A stretch of DNA of 64,000 nt from Austropuccinia psidii (Eukaryota > Basidiomycota > Pucciniomycetes > Pucciniales > Sphaerophragmiaceae): positions 248,001-312,000 of the forward strand of contig JALGQZ010000005.1 in assembly GCA_023105745.1 (NCBI GenBank), in the 5' to 3' direction. Shown here in pieces: positions 35,136-46,572 of this stretch. The position numbers and the translations under genes are program-made. Positions within the stretch are counted from its first letter, which is position 1. The number at the start of each line of letters is the position of its first letter. A model generated the notes under the pieces. That model saw nothing but the letters and a program-made list of their open reading frames with translations. It ran no database searches and was not told where the DNA came from.

Positions 35136-37197
35136 TTATTGCAGAGCATCACCATTCGGCCTAATAACTGGCATGTCAAGTATCTTGAGGGCGCTAGTCT
35201 GCATCTTACTACAGCCTTTGAGCCAATCTTGATCAAATACCTGAAATGATAAGCCTTCCAGAATATCACCATCATCTGTCGATCGTAATTCTGGCAAACT
35301 ATCAATAGTTTTTTTACCCTTTTTTTTAATGCGATTACAAAACTCTATGTCTCGATCCATTTTTAATACCAATTCATTAAATAACTGGGAGCGCCAGCGT
35401 AATCCCACTTTGCGGTAAACTTGACGGCCATTTTCCAGTACCTCCTCAGTATCTGAACATACTCGAGGGTCATTGAATTGTGATGCTAGAATGGGAAATT
35501 TAGCTGTATCACACCATTCACGACGGCGCTCACAGGTCTGCCCATAATGAAGTAGATCATCATCAGTATTTGCTCCCAATGAAAAAGAGATACATTAACT
35601 AACCCTTTGACGAATCTTCGCGAGCTTTTGATTCTCCTTCTTTTTAACCAAATACTCGGCATCCTTTTGAATAGACTTCCATTCTCTTTTCAAATAAGTG
35701 AAATATTGCTCCATTAAAGCCGCCACGACCCCATAGTTATTATGATCCTTGTTCCAACAGTAATGATGATACTCGGTGCTGACCAGTGCAAGACGGAATG
35801 TACGGTAAAACACCATAGACATCAGCTCATTGAACGGATGTTGCCATGAGCTCTCCCAGTCCCAAGTGAATCGCTTTAGTCCTAGCTTGTGGAGCTCATT
35901 TTCGCAGTAGCTTTGGAAACCCTGAGACTGAACCTGTGTTGATGGCTCATTGAAAACATCCTTGGGGACATATCCGAGATGACCAGCCACTTGAATTGCA
36001 ATTTCACGCTCTTCTGTGCTTGGTGGTGCTGGTAGTGAGGAAAAATCCTTATCCCTAACTTTGAGTAGGAACAGGCAATGTGCATGTACTGCTGATCTCA
36101 TTCCATGGACATTCTCTGGAAGTTCTGCTTTCAGCCATTTTTGTTGCTCCTTCTGGCTTGCACGTTTTGCCACATTGTGAGCTTTACAAGCCTGGTTCCT
36201 TTGCTGTCTGACCTTGGATTGTTCAAGCATACTCTGGGCAAGGGGCATTTGAGGATGGGTGAACTCATTATTTGACTGAGTGCCATGATCATGCACCGTG
36301 AAATTGTCACTCCTTGCTTCATCATTTGTTTCCATTTGAGTCGGAGACATGTTCTCATCCTCATCATCCACCATTTTTTCTCTTGATGAACTGGCATGAG
36401 CTGTTCTTGGTTTGGAGGAATATGGATGATGACGTCCAGTGACTTTCTCTTTATGGACCAGAGGTAAAGATGCATCAAGTGCATCACCTGCCATGCACAT
36501 CATCAGTTAACACATCAAAAAATGAATGAAGACTGGTCATACTCACAATCTTCAATTGGCTCCTGCGATCGGACTGACTTGCCTTTAGGTGCCATATCTA
36601 ACCCATGAAACAAACATATCAAATTGTGAAAAAGGTTATACTCTGAAATTAAAATGACTTACTTTGATGAAGCGTCAATCCTGGATTTCCCTCCGACAGA
36701 CCACTCCAAGTTACATTCTCCAATGGTCTTTTTCGTCGCCCCCCATCCACGCGCCTTTCATCACCCACATGAACCTGAGATCCTGATGGAATATTGAGGG
36801 TTGGCTGTTTACTTTGGCCAAAGGGATCCTGGGATGCGACTGGATTCTGACCGGGATTAAGGAGGAACTCACGTGGAAATTTTGATTGGGGATTGGCGTG
36901 TGATGAGATTTGAGGTGTGCCTTCTGGCCCCTGAGACACATGCGTTTGTGTATTAGTGGGATTTGGGGGAATTGGAGTGACGGAAATATTTGGTATCAAC
37001 CAAGTGCTTGAAGTTGGAGCCTTTGGATTGCCCATATCAATGTTAAGACCTGATACATTCATTGAGGATGCAATAGGGGTTGTGAGAGGAATGTTGGGGC
37101 TCAATGGTGACTGTGTTTGAACATATTCTATGCTAGATTCACTATTTGAGTCATGAACAGAACCTGAACGGGATTTATGTGACTTGAAAGATGACAT
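35136..37197 (-). CDS. Companion protein of the Tnp2 transposon, four exons, intact
   Basis: Start at 37197 (MSSFKSHKSRSGSVHD). Exons 37197-36663, 36597-36547, 36487-35604 and 35537-35136 join in frame to 623 residues with no stop. The first 200 residues are Ser/Pro/Asn-rich and disordered-looking. A basic patch (RRVDGGRRKRP) may be a nuclear signal. A second region (QQRNQACKAHNVAKRASQKEQQKW) is basic and helical. The C-terminal 280 residues look globular (GLKRFTWDWESSWQHPFNEL, STEYHHYCWNKDHNNYG, TCERRREWCDTAKFPIL). I do not recognise a named domain; my impression is of proteins found beside Tnp2 transposases in basidiomycetes. A TnpA-like role, binding subterminal repeats, is inferred from position, integrity and divergence from the transposase gene. 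Confidence 0.7.
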
Positions 37198-38158
37198 AAG
37201 GGCCAAAAAAGTACAGTAATATTTTTAACTAGATAAAACACCTCAGTATTATGATAAAATAGAGTGATATGAGATGAAATCTTTTCAAATTTAGAATAGA
37301 GAAATTCTATGAATAGTTGGAACTAAGTGTTGCGTGAAAGTCCAATAAGCCTCTTTTTAGGAGAATCCTCCCTGCCTCCTCTTGAGCTCCTCTGCTTTTA
37401 TCGGAAACCACCCGGCACGGCCTACCACCATATAATGTAATATTTCCTTGATCTCAAAGGGGACCCATCATCCATAAGTAAACATATTTGGTAACATTTC
37501 TGCCTCCCTATTGTCACATTTTGTGAATTATCCAAACTGCCAATATATGAATTGAAATTCCACAGCATTGTACATCTGTAAAGGGGTATATTCATGAAGG
37601 ATTTACCCACAAAAGAGACATCACCTTTACAAGAAAGGCAAAACAATCCAGATCACACTCCAACCGATTAAAAGCCTGCTGCACTCAAACCAAATACCAA
37701 GACTTTAGGTGCACTCCAACCTTTTATTTAATAGAGTTATATCATTATGTCTGTAATAAGGTTTAACCCATGTACGATGGCGTGCCAGCGTACATGGTTT
37801 GAATGTCAATCCCCTCAAATCAATGTTGACAAATCCCTATTGGAACACCCCTCAAGGGTCAAAACCGCAGTATCGCCATGTGTAAATAAAATAGTATATG
37901 TATGAGCATTGAGCAGCATGGCATTTTACCCAATTAAACTCCTAACCAATTCCGCCATTCAGATGAGACATGTTACACTCCATCAGCTGCAGCTTACGCA
38001 CCATTACAAATGGGATAAAATTCTCAGATGGCTCAAATCATCTCCCCCTTCATAGATACTCACTCAATTTTTTTGCCAATTAATAACACTCCTAAACACT
38101 TTCACATCAGCCATAGATATTTATACACAAACCAGCCGTACTCCCAATTCCTGCAACA
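37198..38158. promoter_or_regulatory. Divergent promoter region between companion gene and transposase
   Basis: 961 bp separate the two start codons, so both transposition genes probably share it. It contains a 30-bp palindrome at 37768-37797. No gene is supported within it. Confidence 0.6.
37768..37797. repeat. 30-bp palindrome in the divergent promoter
   Basis: CCATGTACGATGGCG followed by TGCCAGCGTACATGG, two mismatches between arms. It is a member of the family at 11925, 14802 and 26975. Confidence 0.65.
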
Positions 38159-41100
38159 ATGACAACCCGCCGCTATTCCTCAATGCGTATATGCATGTGT
38201 CAACACTGCTCAACTCAAACACACTCTTCCCCTGAGGGTGATAGGCCTGGAGTTGCCTTCACACCTTTCCAATATAAACAGCAAATTAAAAAGCTCAAAT
38301 CAACCATTGCACCCAAATCTCTTCCAAACATCCCTACTTCTGCATCAGGATCTGAGTGCCCACAACTTCTATTGGATCAAACATTCCCAGCTGATTATTC
38401 ACCACCATGGGCCCAAAGCATCTTCTCCACAGCACCGGGGCTCAATTCAATTGCACAGAAACCATACAGCAGCAGTCAAACCCTTCCTCCACAAGACCTT
38501 GGAATGATAATATCTGCCATTCTATCATTAAGGTATAATATACCCCGCAGGGCTTCACGCATTCTCCACCCCGCCCTAAACCTGCTGATCAAGTCCAGCA
38601 TCTCAAGCTCCGGTGGTCCCCCCATTCCTGCATTCCATATACCTCAAGATCTGAGTACCATATTTGAACATCTCCAATTGGAGCCAGTGATTCAAAACTA
38701 TATATGTTGTCCTCAATGTTTCTCTCTTAATGGCCTTACTGAATCAGTCACAACTGACCAACCCCACTGTCAACTCCATAATGACCCAAATGATCATGAT
38801 CCCCCTTGCACACAATCATTAGGCAAATTCATCTATTCATTTGAAGCCCACACCCAAAACACCACCAACATGAAGCAAAAATTCATACCAAGAAAACATT
38901 TCATTTATCAACCATTCAAAAGTTGGCTTGCCAGATTTCTCCAGCGGGCTGGAATTATGGAAATCCTGCATCAACATCAACAATCCCAAACTCCCAAAGA
39001 TTCCCCAAAATGTGACGTCTGGGATGGATTGGTCTGGAGACGCTTCACTGGCACTAGAAATATCAATGACCCCCCATTCATGTCCATTCCTGGTGCATTG
39101 GCCTTCTCCATTTATGTGGACTGGTTTAATGCACATGGAAAGTCCACCCGGCTCGCCAGCATTGGACCTATCATGCTTATTTGTCTTAATCTCCCCCCAA
39201 GTGAAAGATTGAAGCCACAGAATGTCTATGTCGCAGGAATAATCCCTGGTCCAAAGGAGCCAACTTCCCTTCAATTGAATTATTTATTAATGCCACTCAT
39301 CAAGGAGCTCAAAGAGCTATGGCAAGGTTACCATTTTTCACCCACCTCAACAGGTCCTTCAGGATCCTTTATCCGTGTTGCCATTCTCACAGCCATTGCG
39401 GATGTGGTTGCCATGCGCAAGCTTACTGGATTTATTTCCCATTCAGGCAACCACTTTTGTAATTTTTGCACCATTCACAAAGCTCAAATTGATGAAATTG
39501 GTCCTCAATTTCACTACACATGCTCATATCAAAATCATAAATCAACCATTGCCAAATGGCTTTGGGCAACCCCACAACAAAGACAAGCAATTTTCTCTGA
39601 GTATGGAGTGCGATATTCAATTTTAGAAGACCTTCCGTATTGGGATGCCACCAGAATGGTTAATCTTGACATAATGCATAATTTAATACTTGGAATTCTG
39701 AAGGATCATGCAACTTTCAAATTGTGCATTCCAGAGTCCAAATCAAAAATTTACCTCAGGTCCCGCAGGAAATCCAACGAAACCAACAGTTCAGACTCAG
39801 ATTCCATGACCTCCAACAGCTCTCTTGATAAAATCACATTGAGAGAGGCCCGCTCCCTGAGAAGAGACACAGCAAAAATAATAAATGAGCCACTCCCCAC
39901 TACTTCCACCCAAAAAAACTACTTCCCAATGCCCACCCCTAACACAGAACATCCATCTAGTGGTTCTGCGGAGATTCCTTCATTTGATGCCGATTACATC
40001 CCCACTTCTGAAATCCCCTCTGAATTGGATATCACTGCACTGAGTGATCACCAGATCAAGGGTGAGGCTCTGGAGCATCTCCGACAAATCATATCTGAGA
40101 CAATAATTCCCTCATCGTGGACAAGAGTACCTCGCAACATGGGTTCCCCCTCTCATGGTAGCTTAAAAGCCGCTGAATGGGCTCTCTTATATAAGGTCTA
40201 TATTCCATTTTTAATGCTCAGTCAACAGATGTCATTAGATGTACACCAATCCGCCAACATTCAAAGGCAAATGGGTCAGTCAGAAGACCTTGGAAATGAA
40301 CTAACCAAGAATACATTCCATTTGATTAGTGCTATCAACATTGCCACAAGTTGGACTGTTTCAATAGGAGATGCGACTGCATTTGCTGAACATTGGAAAA
40401 CATTCCGCCTTTCCAATCAACTCCTGTTCCCAAAACAGAAAAGTAAACCAAATCATCATTTTGCTGACCATATTCCCGAACTCTTCCAACGTTGGGGCCC
40501 AGCACAAGCCTCAGCCACATGGGGTTATGAGCGCTTGATTGGAGTATTTGCAAAAATGCCAACAAATAACAAAATATGTACATCAATTAATAAGATCAAT
40601 ATATTCACATTGATTAAACACCTGAACTGAATAAGATTAACTTCTGGCAACTCTAAATAGATGATATAGATAAAACCTTACTTCAACATATCAGTCGATG
40701 TTCCAACCTTTCCGTTCTCCTGAAATCCCCATCCATGCCATGTGAAATAAAACAGCTTTTCGAATCACAGCCACCTGCCCTGTTCAATGACCATAAATAT
40801 AACAAACCATCCCGCCATGACCAAGAAAATTATGATTGCCTGGTTGAGTACTTACAGAATTTTCATGCAACAAGGGAAATAGTTGATTGGATCAGCTTAG
40901 ACACTATCGTGCAATCCACAAGTCATCTCACTTCAAGGATTGTCTCACCTTGGTATTTTCCAGTTTCAAACATTAATATTGGGAACAATATATTTTCAAC
41001 TGAATCCAAAAATGTCAGCAACAGTGTGATATGTTTTCTGAGGGGCAACTCACGACACTTTGGTATTATTAATAGCATTTTTAAAGTCTCTGAGCCATCT

Positions 41101-41322
41101 AGCATACTGAACAATAACTTTCTGATCTTAAAAACTTTGAAGATTGATGTGAATTTCTTACCAGATTGGCCGCATCTGAAGATTTATAAAGCTGTTGGTT
41201 TTGATGATGGACACTTGATTATATCTGAAGAAGAAATAGAAGGTAACTGTGGATTGTATGATAACAAAGTTCTGTCATGTGGACTGCTTGTAATGATAAA
41301 GCCGTTATTTCATGAAATTTAG
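38159..41322 (+). CDS. Tnp2-like (CACTA superfamily) transposase, intact
   Basis: Two exons, 38159-40577 and 40670-41322, joined by a GT..AG intron, give 1023 residues without a stop. The N-terminus has CMCQHC and a Pro/Ser-rich stretch. The core matches the fungal Tnp2 pattern as I know it: DGLVWRRF, SIPGALAFSIYVDWFN, YVAGIIPGPKEPTSLQ, IADVVAMRK (Asp 415), HFCNFC (434, 437), LPYWDATRMVNLDIMHNLILG (Asp 504) and the late WGYERLIGVFAKMPTNNK. Asp 415 and Asp 504 are candidate metal ligands of the RNase H-like fold; the Glu is not placed. Such enzymes cut at CACTA-type ends and leave 3-bp duplications, as seen at 11199 and 42187. It is the best candidate mover of the 31-kb element. Confidence 0.85.
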
Positions 41323-42141
41323 TCTACAGACATGCAAATATCTCAGATTCATTAGCAATTTTGCTAGTGAAATAACTGCCTCAAAATTTAGTGACAGAGA
41401 CATGCCATTGTGACAAGCAAAGCCCATTATTTCACATTGCCACAAAGAACTTACTATTTTGACATTGGGTACAGTGTGAATAAGCCAAGTTCAATGATCA
41501 AATGACCCACACACTCACCTTTCACAGCATCCAAAATTTCTAACTGCGCCATCATCATGTTGGAAGGGGAAGCGGCCCTTGCGCACACGCCAATGCACAC
41601 GCAAGCGCACCCGCACCTACACACGCGGTACTGTGCGGCGGGCTCTACCAGTGTCACCTGCAAAACGACAATCCCGCTCAGGTGGAGTCCTTTCATGGAC
41701 GACCTGGTGAAGTCAAACCCCCCGCCAAAATTTCTAACGGCGCCATCATCATGTAGGAAGGGGAAGCGACCCTTGCGCACCCGCACACGTGGCATTGTGC
41801 GGCGGGCCCTACCAGTGTCACCTGCAAAACGACAATCCCGCTCAGGCGGAGTCCTTTTATGGATGACCTGGTGAAGTCAAACCCCCCGCCTACATCAAGA
41901 CTGGCTGAAGGACCTCTTTGATGTGTGTTTTTGCAAACAGGCGGGTCTTGTGTAATTTTTCCCAACCATTGGACGGTTGCGGGATGATCAGGTGGTGAGG
42001 AATCTGAGTTGAAGGCACAGGGGAACCAATATTGGTGGATGTCACAGGATTTGGTGTAAGACAAGAGTAGGACGTGTGCTCGACGTTCGCTTGATTTTTG
42101 CTTGACGTGAGCTCAACTTTTATCCTGCTTGATGTTTGCTT
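41323..42141. promoter_or_regulatory. Right subterminal region of the CACTA element
   Basis: It contains a direct repeat of about 170-190 bp (41531-41724 and 41725-41891) and, close to the end, repeated 'gcttgacgtga' and 'gctcgacg' words at about 42078-42141. No gene is supported. Terminal repeats of this kind are binding sites for the transposition proteins in other CACTA elements. Confidence 0.55.
41531..41891. repeat. Two-copy direct repeat near the right end
   Basis: Each copy runs from 'ccaaaatttctaac' through 'cgccatcatcatgt', 'gtgcggcggg' and 'caatcccgctcagg' to 'gaagtcaaaccccccgcc'. The first copy has extra 'cacacgc'-type bases. Confidence 0.85.
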
Positions 42142-42187
42142 GACGTGAAGTCAATCGCCGACGATTGACACGAGATTTGCCCTGGTG
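42142..42187 (-). repeat. Right terminal inverted repeat of the CACTA element
   Basis: 46 bp, ending GAGATTTGCCCTGGTG, followed by the TSD CAA. One mismatch to the left repeat. Confidence 0.93.
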
Positions 42188-43521
42188 CAAGAATGCCATG
42201 ACTGCCCCTATATGGACACATGAGTGAAGACAGGACCAAAGAGAGGGTAGCAAGCACAGCTTGGTGGCCCAAATGGGAACAAGAGTTGAGTGAATACACC
42301 AACACTTGTGAAAGATGCCAAAAGGCAAATAGGAAACATGGGAAGAATTATGGGTTACTTCAACACACAGAAGAACCCAAGCACCCATGGGAAACCATCA
42401 ACATGGACTGGGTTACAGGACTTGTCCCAGGAGGCAAAGAAAACTATAATGCCTGTTTGATCATAGTTGATAGTTTCAGCAAGAGCATGAGGTGTCTACC
42501 ATGCCATAAAGAAGACACAGCAATGGATACTGCTCTGTTGCTTTGGAATAACATCATATCTACCTGTGGAGTCCCTAAGATCATTATTAGTGATAGGGAC
42601 CCAAAATTCACATCTGAATTTTGGACTAACTTATATGAAATGCTTGGTACCAAACTTGCTTTTTCCACAGCTTACCATCCACAAACAGATGGCCTAGCTG
42701 AAAGGATGATCCAAAAAATGGAGGACATCCTCAGAAGATTCTGTGCCTATGGCATGGAATACAACGACCATGAGGGATACACCCATGATTGGGTTACCCT
42801 CTTACCAGCAGTCCAACTGGCTTATAATACAAGCCAGCACTCCACCACAGGAAAAACACCTGCCTTGGTAGAGAAAGGGTGGAATCCCCTGTTGCCTGTG
42901 GATCACTTGAAGAGAAATCTCCTGACTATCCACCCCACAGCCAAAGACTTCCATGATATGTGGAAGAGGGCCTGTGACACAGCTACCAAATGCATAGCTG
43001 AGGAAAAAGAACACAATAAGCAGAGGTGGGGCAAATCACATGTGGAACCTGACTTAAAGGAAGGGGACCAAGTGTTAGTGTCTACACTGAACTTCAACAA
43101 CCTCAAAGGACCTAAAAAGATGAGGGACTCATTTGTAGGACCTTTTACTATCATTAAGTTGATAGGAAAAAATGCAGTGGAAGTCAAACTCACTGAGGAG
43201 TTTTCAAGGAAACATCCAGTCTTTCCAGTAAGTTTGGTCAAACCATACTTCCAGACAGAGGAGGATAAATTCCCCTCCAGGAGAAACAACCCCACACCAC
43301 AAGAGATAGTGGAAGTGGAGGCCTCCCCTGGACCTGTGAGTAAGATCATCAGGGCCAGGAAGATCAGACTAAATGGGAAGGATCAAAGACAATACCTAGT
43401 CAGATTCAAGAACCAGACAGCAGATAAAGACAAATGGTTGGCAGAGGATGCCATACCAGATGGGAACCTTCATTTAAGGAGATTCAGAGCCTCTAGGAGG
43501 ACTGAACAGTCTCATCAATGA
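42188..43521 (+). pseudogene. Pol of element A, part 2: integrase and chromo-like tail
   Basis: This resumes the frame cut at 11198 (Q then ECHDCPYM), but one base is missing near 42215 relative to B and D, shifting into the long frame from 42220. The integrase shows CERCQK of the zinc domain, Asp in [12 protein letters not shown], Asp in [13 protein letters not shown] and Glu in [11 protein letters not shown], then the C-terminal [20 protein letters not shown], chromodomain-like. The stop is at 43519-43521, 24 bp before the 3' LTR. Catalytic residues are intact, but the element cannot express it as part of pol. Confidence 0.9.
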
Positions 43522-43529
43522 TGAGCCTT

Positions 43530-43545
43530 TTTTAGAGGGAGGGTA
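43530..43545 (+). other. Polypurine tract of element A
   Basis: The purine run AGAGGGAGGG lies just before the 3' LTR, the expected plus-strand primer. Confidence 0.7.
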
Positions 43546-44982
43546 TGTCAGCCTGTGACTCAAAACCAGAGCACAAGCATGACAGCCAAAATACCATAAA
43601 CCAATGGTATAGCCAAGATACCACCAAAACATGAGACCGAGCCAAATCAGCTCAAAAGGTATCAAAAGAAAGAGGAAACTCACCTCTTCCTGAAAATATA
43701 AGTCCCATCACCATAGGACTAGAAATAACAAAGTTATTCCTACTCAAAGTTATTGCTGAGCATAAACCTTAATTTTCACCTCTCATCTAAAATCTAGAAG
43801 GGGAGGCTTAACCCCATCAAATGGGTACTCAAAATGAAGCTCTAAGCCAGGGCTATCCAATGGTACCAGCCAAACTGAGCTAGCACCAATATTAGTGGAG
43901 TTATGGTCAATTTCAGGCCAAATAAGGGTGAACAAAACATTCACCTCTCATCTAACCTCTACAGTTTTAGTGTGCAATACCTGAAGTGGGGTCTTTTTGG
44001 AAAGAGCACAATCAGGGATATCTGATGGTGTCATCCACATCCTCATATCCCAACTACTGCAGAAGTTATGGGGCAAACAAGCTCAATACAGCTTTTTGCC
44101 TAAAACACGCAAATGTACAAAACTCTTGTACATGGGATAACTTTGCCATATTTAATGATACCCACATCAAATGAGGTACCATTGTGTAGAGCACATACAG
44201 GGCTACAAACGGAATTAATTTTGAGGTTGATATCTCAAGAATTGACAAATTTATAGCTGTTTTAAGGTTAAAATCCCACCTGCTGTCATATACAGCCTTA
44301 CCATGGGATAATCTCCCATAATAATGAATATGAGGTGTCAAATAGACAAAGAAGCATGTTTTTACTTCAATACATCATATTTCAGTCAATACTGGGGTCC
44401 CATACAGTTTCTGTACAGCATTCTACGCGTCATACACGTCAGAATCAGGCTGTGAGGTCCCCAGATGAAAATTTTCACCCTGTATTGGTAAAAACCGCCC
44501 AGATGTGGTTTCAAAACCACATCTGAGCCCAATACAGGCTACACAGACTGTTTGCAAACCACAAGCCAGTACTAGAAAGTGAAAAATCTTCACTTCCTCT
44601 ACGTGGAAAGGTCTAGCACCCTTTCCACCCCATTTCAGGATAAAAAGGAGGCTTTTCACAGCCAGAATTGTCTCCTCATCCTGCTCTTGAATACCCTACG
44701 TAGTAAACTGTCAAAAACAGTTTTACTCTTGGGTAATAAACAGGTATAATTATATATTTAATTACTGTAACTCTTATTATAGTAACCCAACTGGTAAGAT
44801 TGCACCCTGGGTTCTCAATAGCGCTCACCACCACTATTTTTCAAAAGTAGAACCCCTTAATTATATTATAAATCATCTTTTAAATCAAAAACTCCTATTT
44901 TAAATCAATTTTCTACGTGTCACAGTCATAATTCTAGTTGTAAATACTCTTATTACCACTTCAATAGAGACTCAGCCTGACA
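43546..44982 (+). repeat. 3' LTR of element A
   Basis: 1437 bp, starting TGTCAGCCTGTGAC and ending TGACA, followed by TTATT. Confidence 0.93.
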
Positions 44983-44987
44983 TTATT

Positions 44988-45566
44988 GCAATTATTTAAT
45001 TGTTTTGTTTAAATTTCTCTTAAAAACCTAAATTCCACATAAAACCAAGAAAATTTGTAATTTCTCTTAAATTTTATTGTAGCTACAATTTAAATAAGTT
45101 GTATTTACATTTCTAGGCGTAAAATTATTCAAAATTATTATATTAAGCATTAAAAGTAGGTTATTTCTCTTATTATAATAATATTTCTCTATTATTAATT
45201 TTAATAATTCTATAATTGATATAAACAGTATTTATATTAATTTATAACTTTAATATTGGTAATATTATTGTTATTAATTGTTTTTTATTAATAAAAAAAA
45301 TTTTTTTACGCCTTTATTATTTGTTGGTAACAATAATAAAGTGCTTATAAATATATTAATTATCTTATATTAATATATTTATTTTTTATAATATAAATTC
45401 TATTATTATATTTAATGTATAATATAATTATTTTATGCCATAATTATAATAATTCTTTATTATTATAATTATTTTTATCTTATTTATTTCATTTATAAAG
45501 ACATTCATAGTACAATAAGTAAAATATTAGTAATTTTTACTTATTGTTTCATAGTCAAACCTTACA
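44988..45566 (+). repeat. Solo LTR of family D, right part
   Basis: Resumes the match to element D's LTR at the point where 2941-4311 stopped, ending CAAACCTTACA as D's LTR does. Followed by TAATT, the second TSD copy. Confidence 0.85.
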
Positions 45567-45941
45567 TAATTAATATAGTTTATTTATTATTTAATGAATA
45601 TTCTTACTATTTTTTTGGGGTATTATATTTATTGGTATTAAGTTAGTCTTTGAATCTTTTCCTCACCTTTACAGTATAGTTGTGGTGGCCATATCCTTAT
45701 TAACCCTTCTCTTTATTGCTGAAAGGCTGAAACAGTGGACTTGGACTTGTTTGTGGTTGTCTTTTTTATTCTTACTCTTATTTTCTTTGTTGATGCTTTT
45801 CTTATATTTATATTATTAGAGAATTAATCTTATTTACACTCTTAAGAGTACTCACTCATATTCAAATCCTTGAGCCCTCCATGAGTGAGTCCCAGTCAGC
45901 TGAGTGCCAGGCCCTCTTCACTTCAAAGAGCCCCTGTGACA
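45567..45941 (+). repeat. Remnant of element E 5' LTR (right part)
   Basis: Matches 51757-52149 of the solo E LTR, including 'ggccatatcct' against 'ggtcatatcct' and the ending AGAGCCCCTGTGACA. Joining it to 2940 reproduces the sequence at 51752-51773. Confidence 0.8.
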
Positions 45942-46572
45942 TTATATTAAGTTACTCACAATTGCTTCTTTCTTGTCATTCTTTTAAAATTCATTTCTCT
46001 TTATTATGTATGATTTCTCATCGATTTTCATCTCATTCATTTCATTCATACAAAGATTGATTCTTTTTAATTTCTTAATTCTGCTGATTGTTTCTCTCTA
46101 TCCTAATTCTTCAATCATGTTCAAATTTTCTTTCTTTGTTTTATTGAGCTTTATAGCTTTTATATTGATTTGAATTCATCAGGATAATTGATTCAGCTTT
46201 TGAATTTTGTTGTATTGGATTGATTTTGATTGACTTTTATATTCCTCAGGATTGATTTATTGACCTGAAGACTTGATTTAGTTCATTGACTCATTTGAAA
46301 CCTCAAGACGTTGAGTTTATTTGAAGATATTAGTGATATTTATTTTGAATTGACTTGATAATTAATTGACTGATTCAAATTGATTTGAAGCTCTTAAAGA
46401 AGTCTGATCAGTTGGAAAAAGTTTGCTTTTTCATTTTCATTACTCAAGAGTTGTTCAAATTGATTTCACCTCAAGTTCATCAAGACTCTCAATTCCTATT
46501 AGTTAATTTGGTCAATCCTCATTTATTGCTCTCAAATTATCATCATGTTCTTATTTTTCTTATTCTTCAGCA
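45942..46572. other. Leader of element E
   Basis: TTGA-rich, AT-rich sequence between E's 5' LTR and its gag. No primer-binding block like that of A, B and D is visible. Confidence 0.45.

Larger units (their letters stand above)
11199..42187 (+). mobile_element. Giant (31 kb) CACTA/Tnp2-type DNA transposon with cargo genes
   Basis: The ends are 46-bp terminal inverted repeats beginning CACCAGGGCAAATCTCG (11199-11244 and 42142-42187) with one mismatch. The 3-bp TSD CAA lies at 11196-11198 and 42188-42190; removing the element rejoins element A's pol at that codon. CAC-starting ends, a 3-bp duplication and an internal Tnp2-like transposase all fit the CACTA/EnSpm (CMC) superfamily. Without element B it is about 20.7 kb. 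Cargo: an unrecognised gene, a TET/JBP dioxygenase, a Cys-cluster protein, a SNF2 ATPase and a companion gene divergent from the transposase. It is GC-richer and has more CpG than its host elements. Confidence 0.9.
4312..44982 (+). mobile_element. Ty3/gypsy LTR retrotransposon A, carrying a 31-kb nested insertion
   Basis: The element starts TGTCAGCCTGTGAC and ends CAGCCTGACA, with 1437-bp LTRs at both ends and a 5-bp TSD TTATT (4307-4311 and 44983-44987). Without the nested CACTA element it is about 9.7 kb. The order PBS, gag, protease, RT, RNase H, integrase, polypurine tract is that of Ty3/gypsy (Metaviridae-like) elements. The coding region has stops and frameshifts besides the transposon insertion, so this copy is dead. 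LTRs differ at roughly 2% of sites by eye. Confidence 0.92.

Noticed and set aside
38159..41322. KDZ or Plavaka transposase
   Set aside because: The TET/JBP link suggested KDZ, but the core motifs (VDWFN, GIIPGPKEP, LDIMHNL) and the CAC ends with 3-bp TSD fit Tnp2/CACTA better. A profile search would settle it.
11199..42187. Starship-type giant element
   Set aside because: No DUF3435 tyrosine recombinase is seen; the ends have inverted repeats and a Tnp2-like transposase is present.
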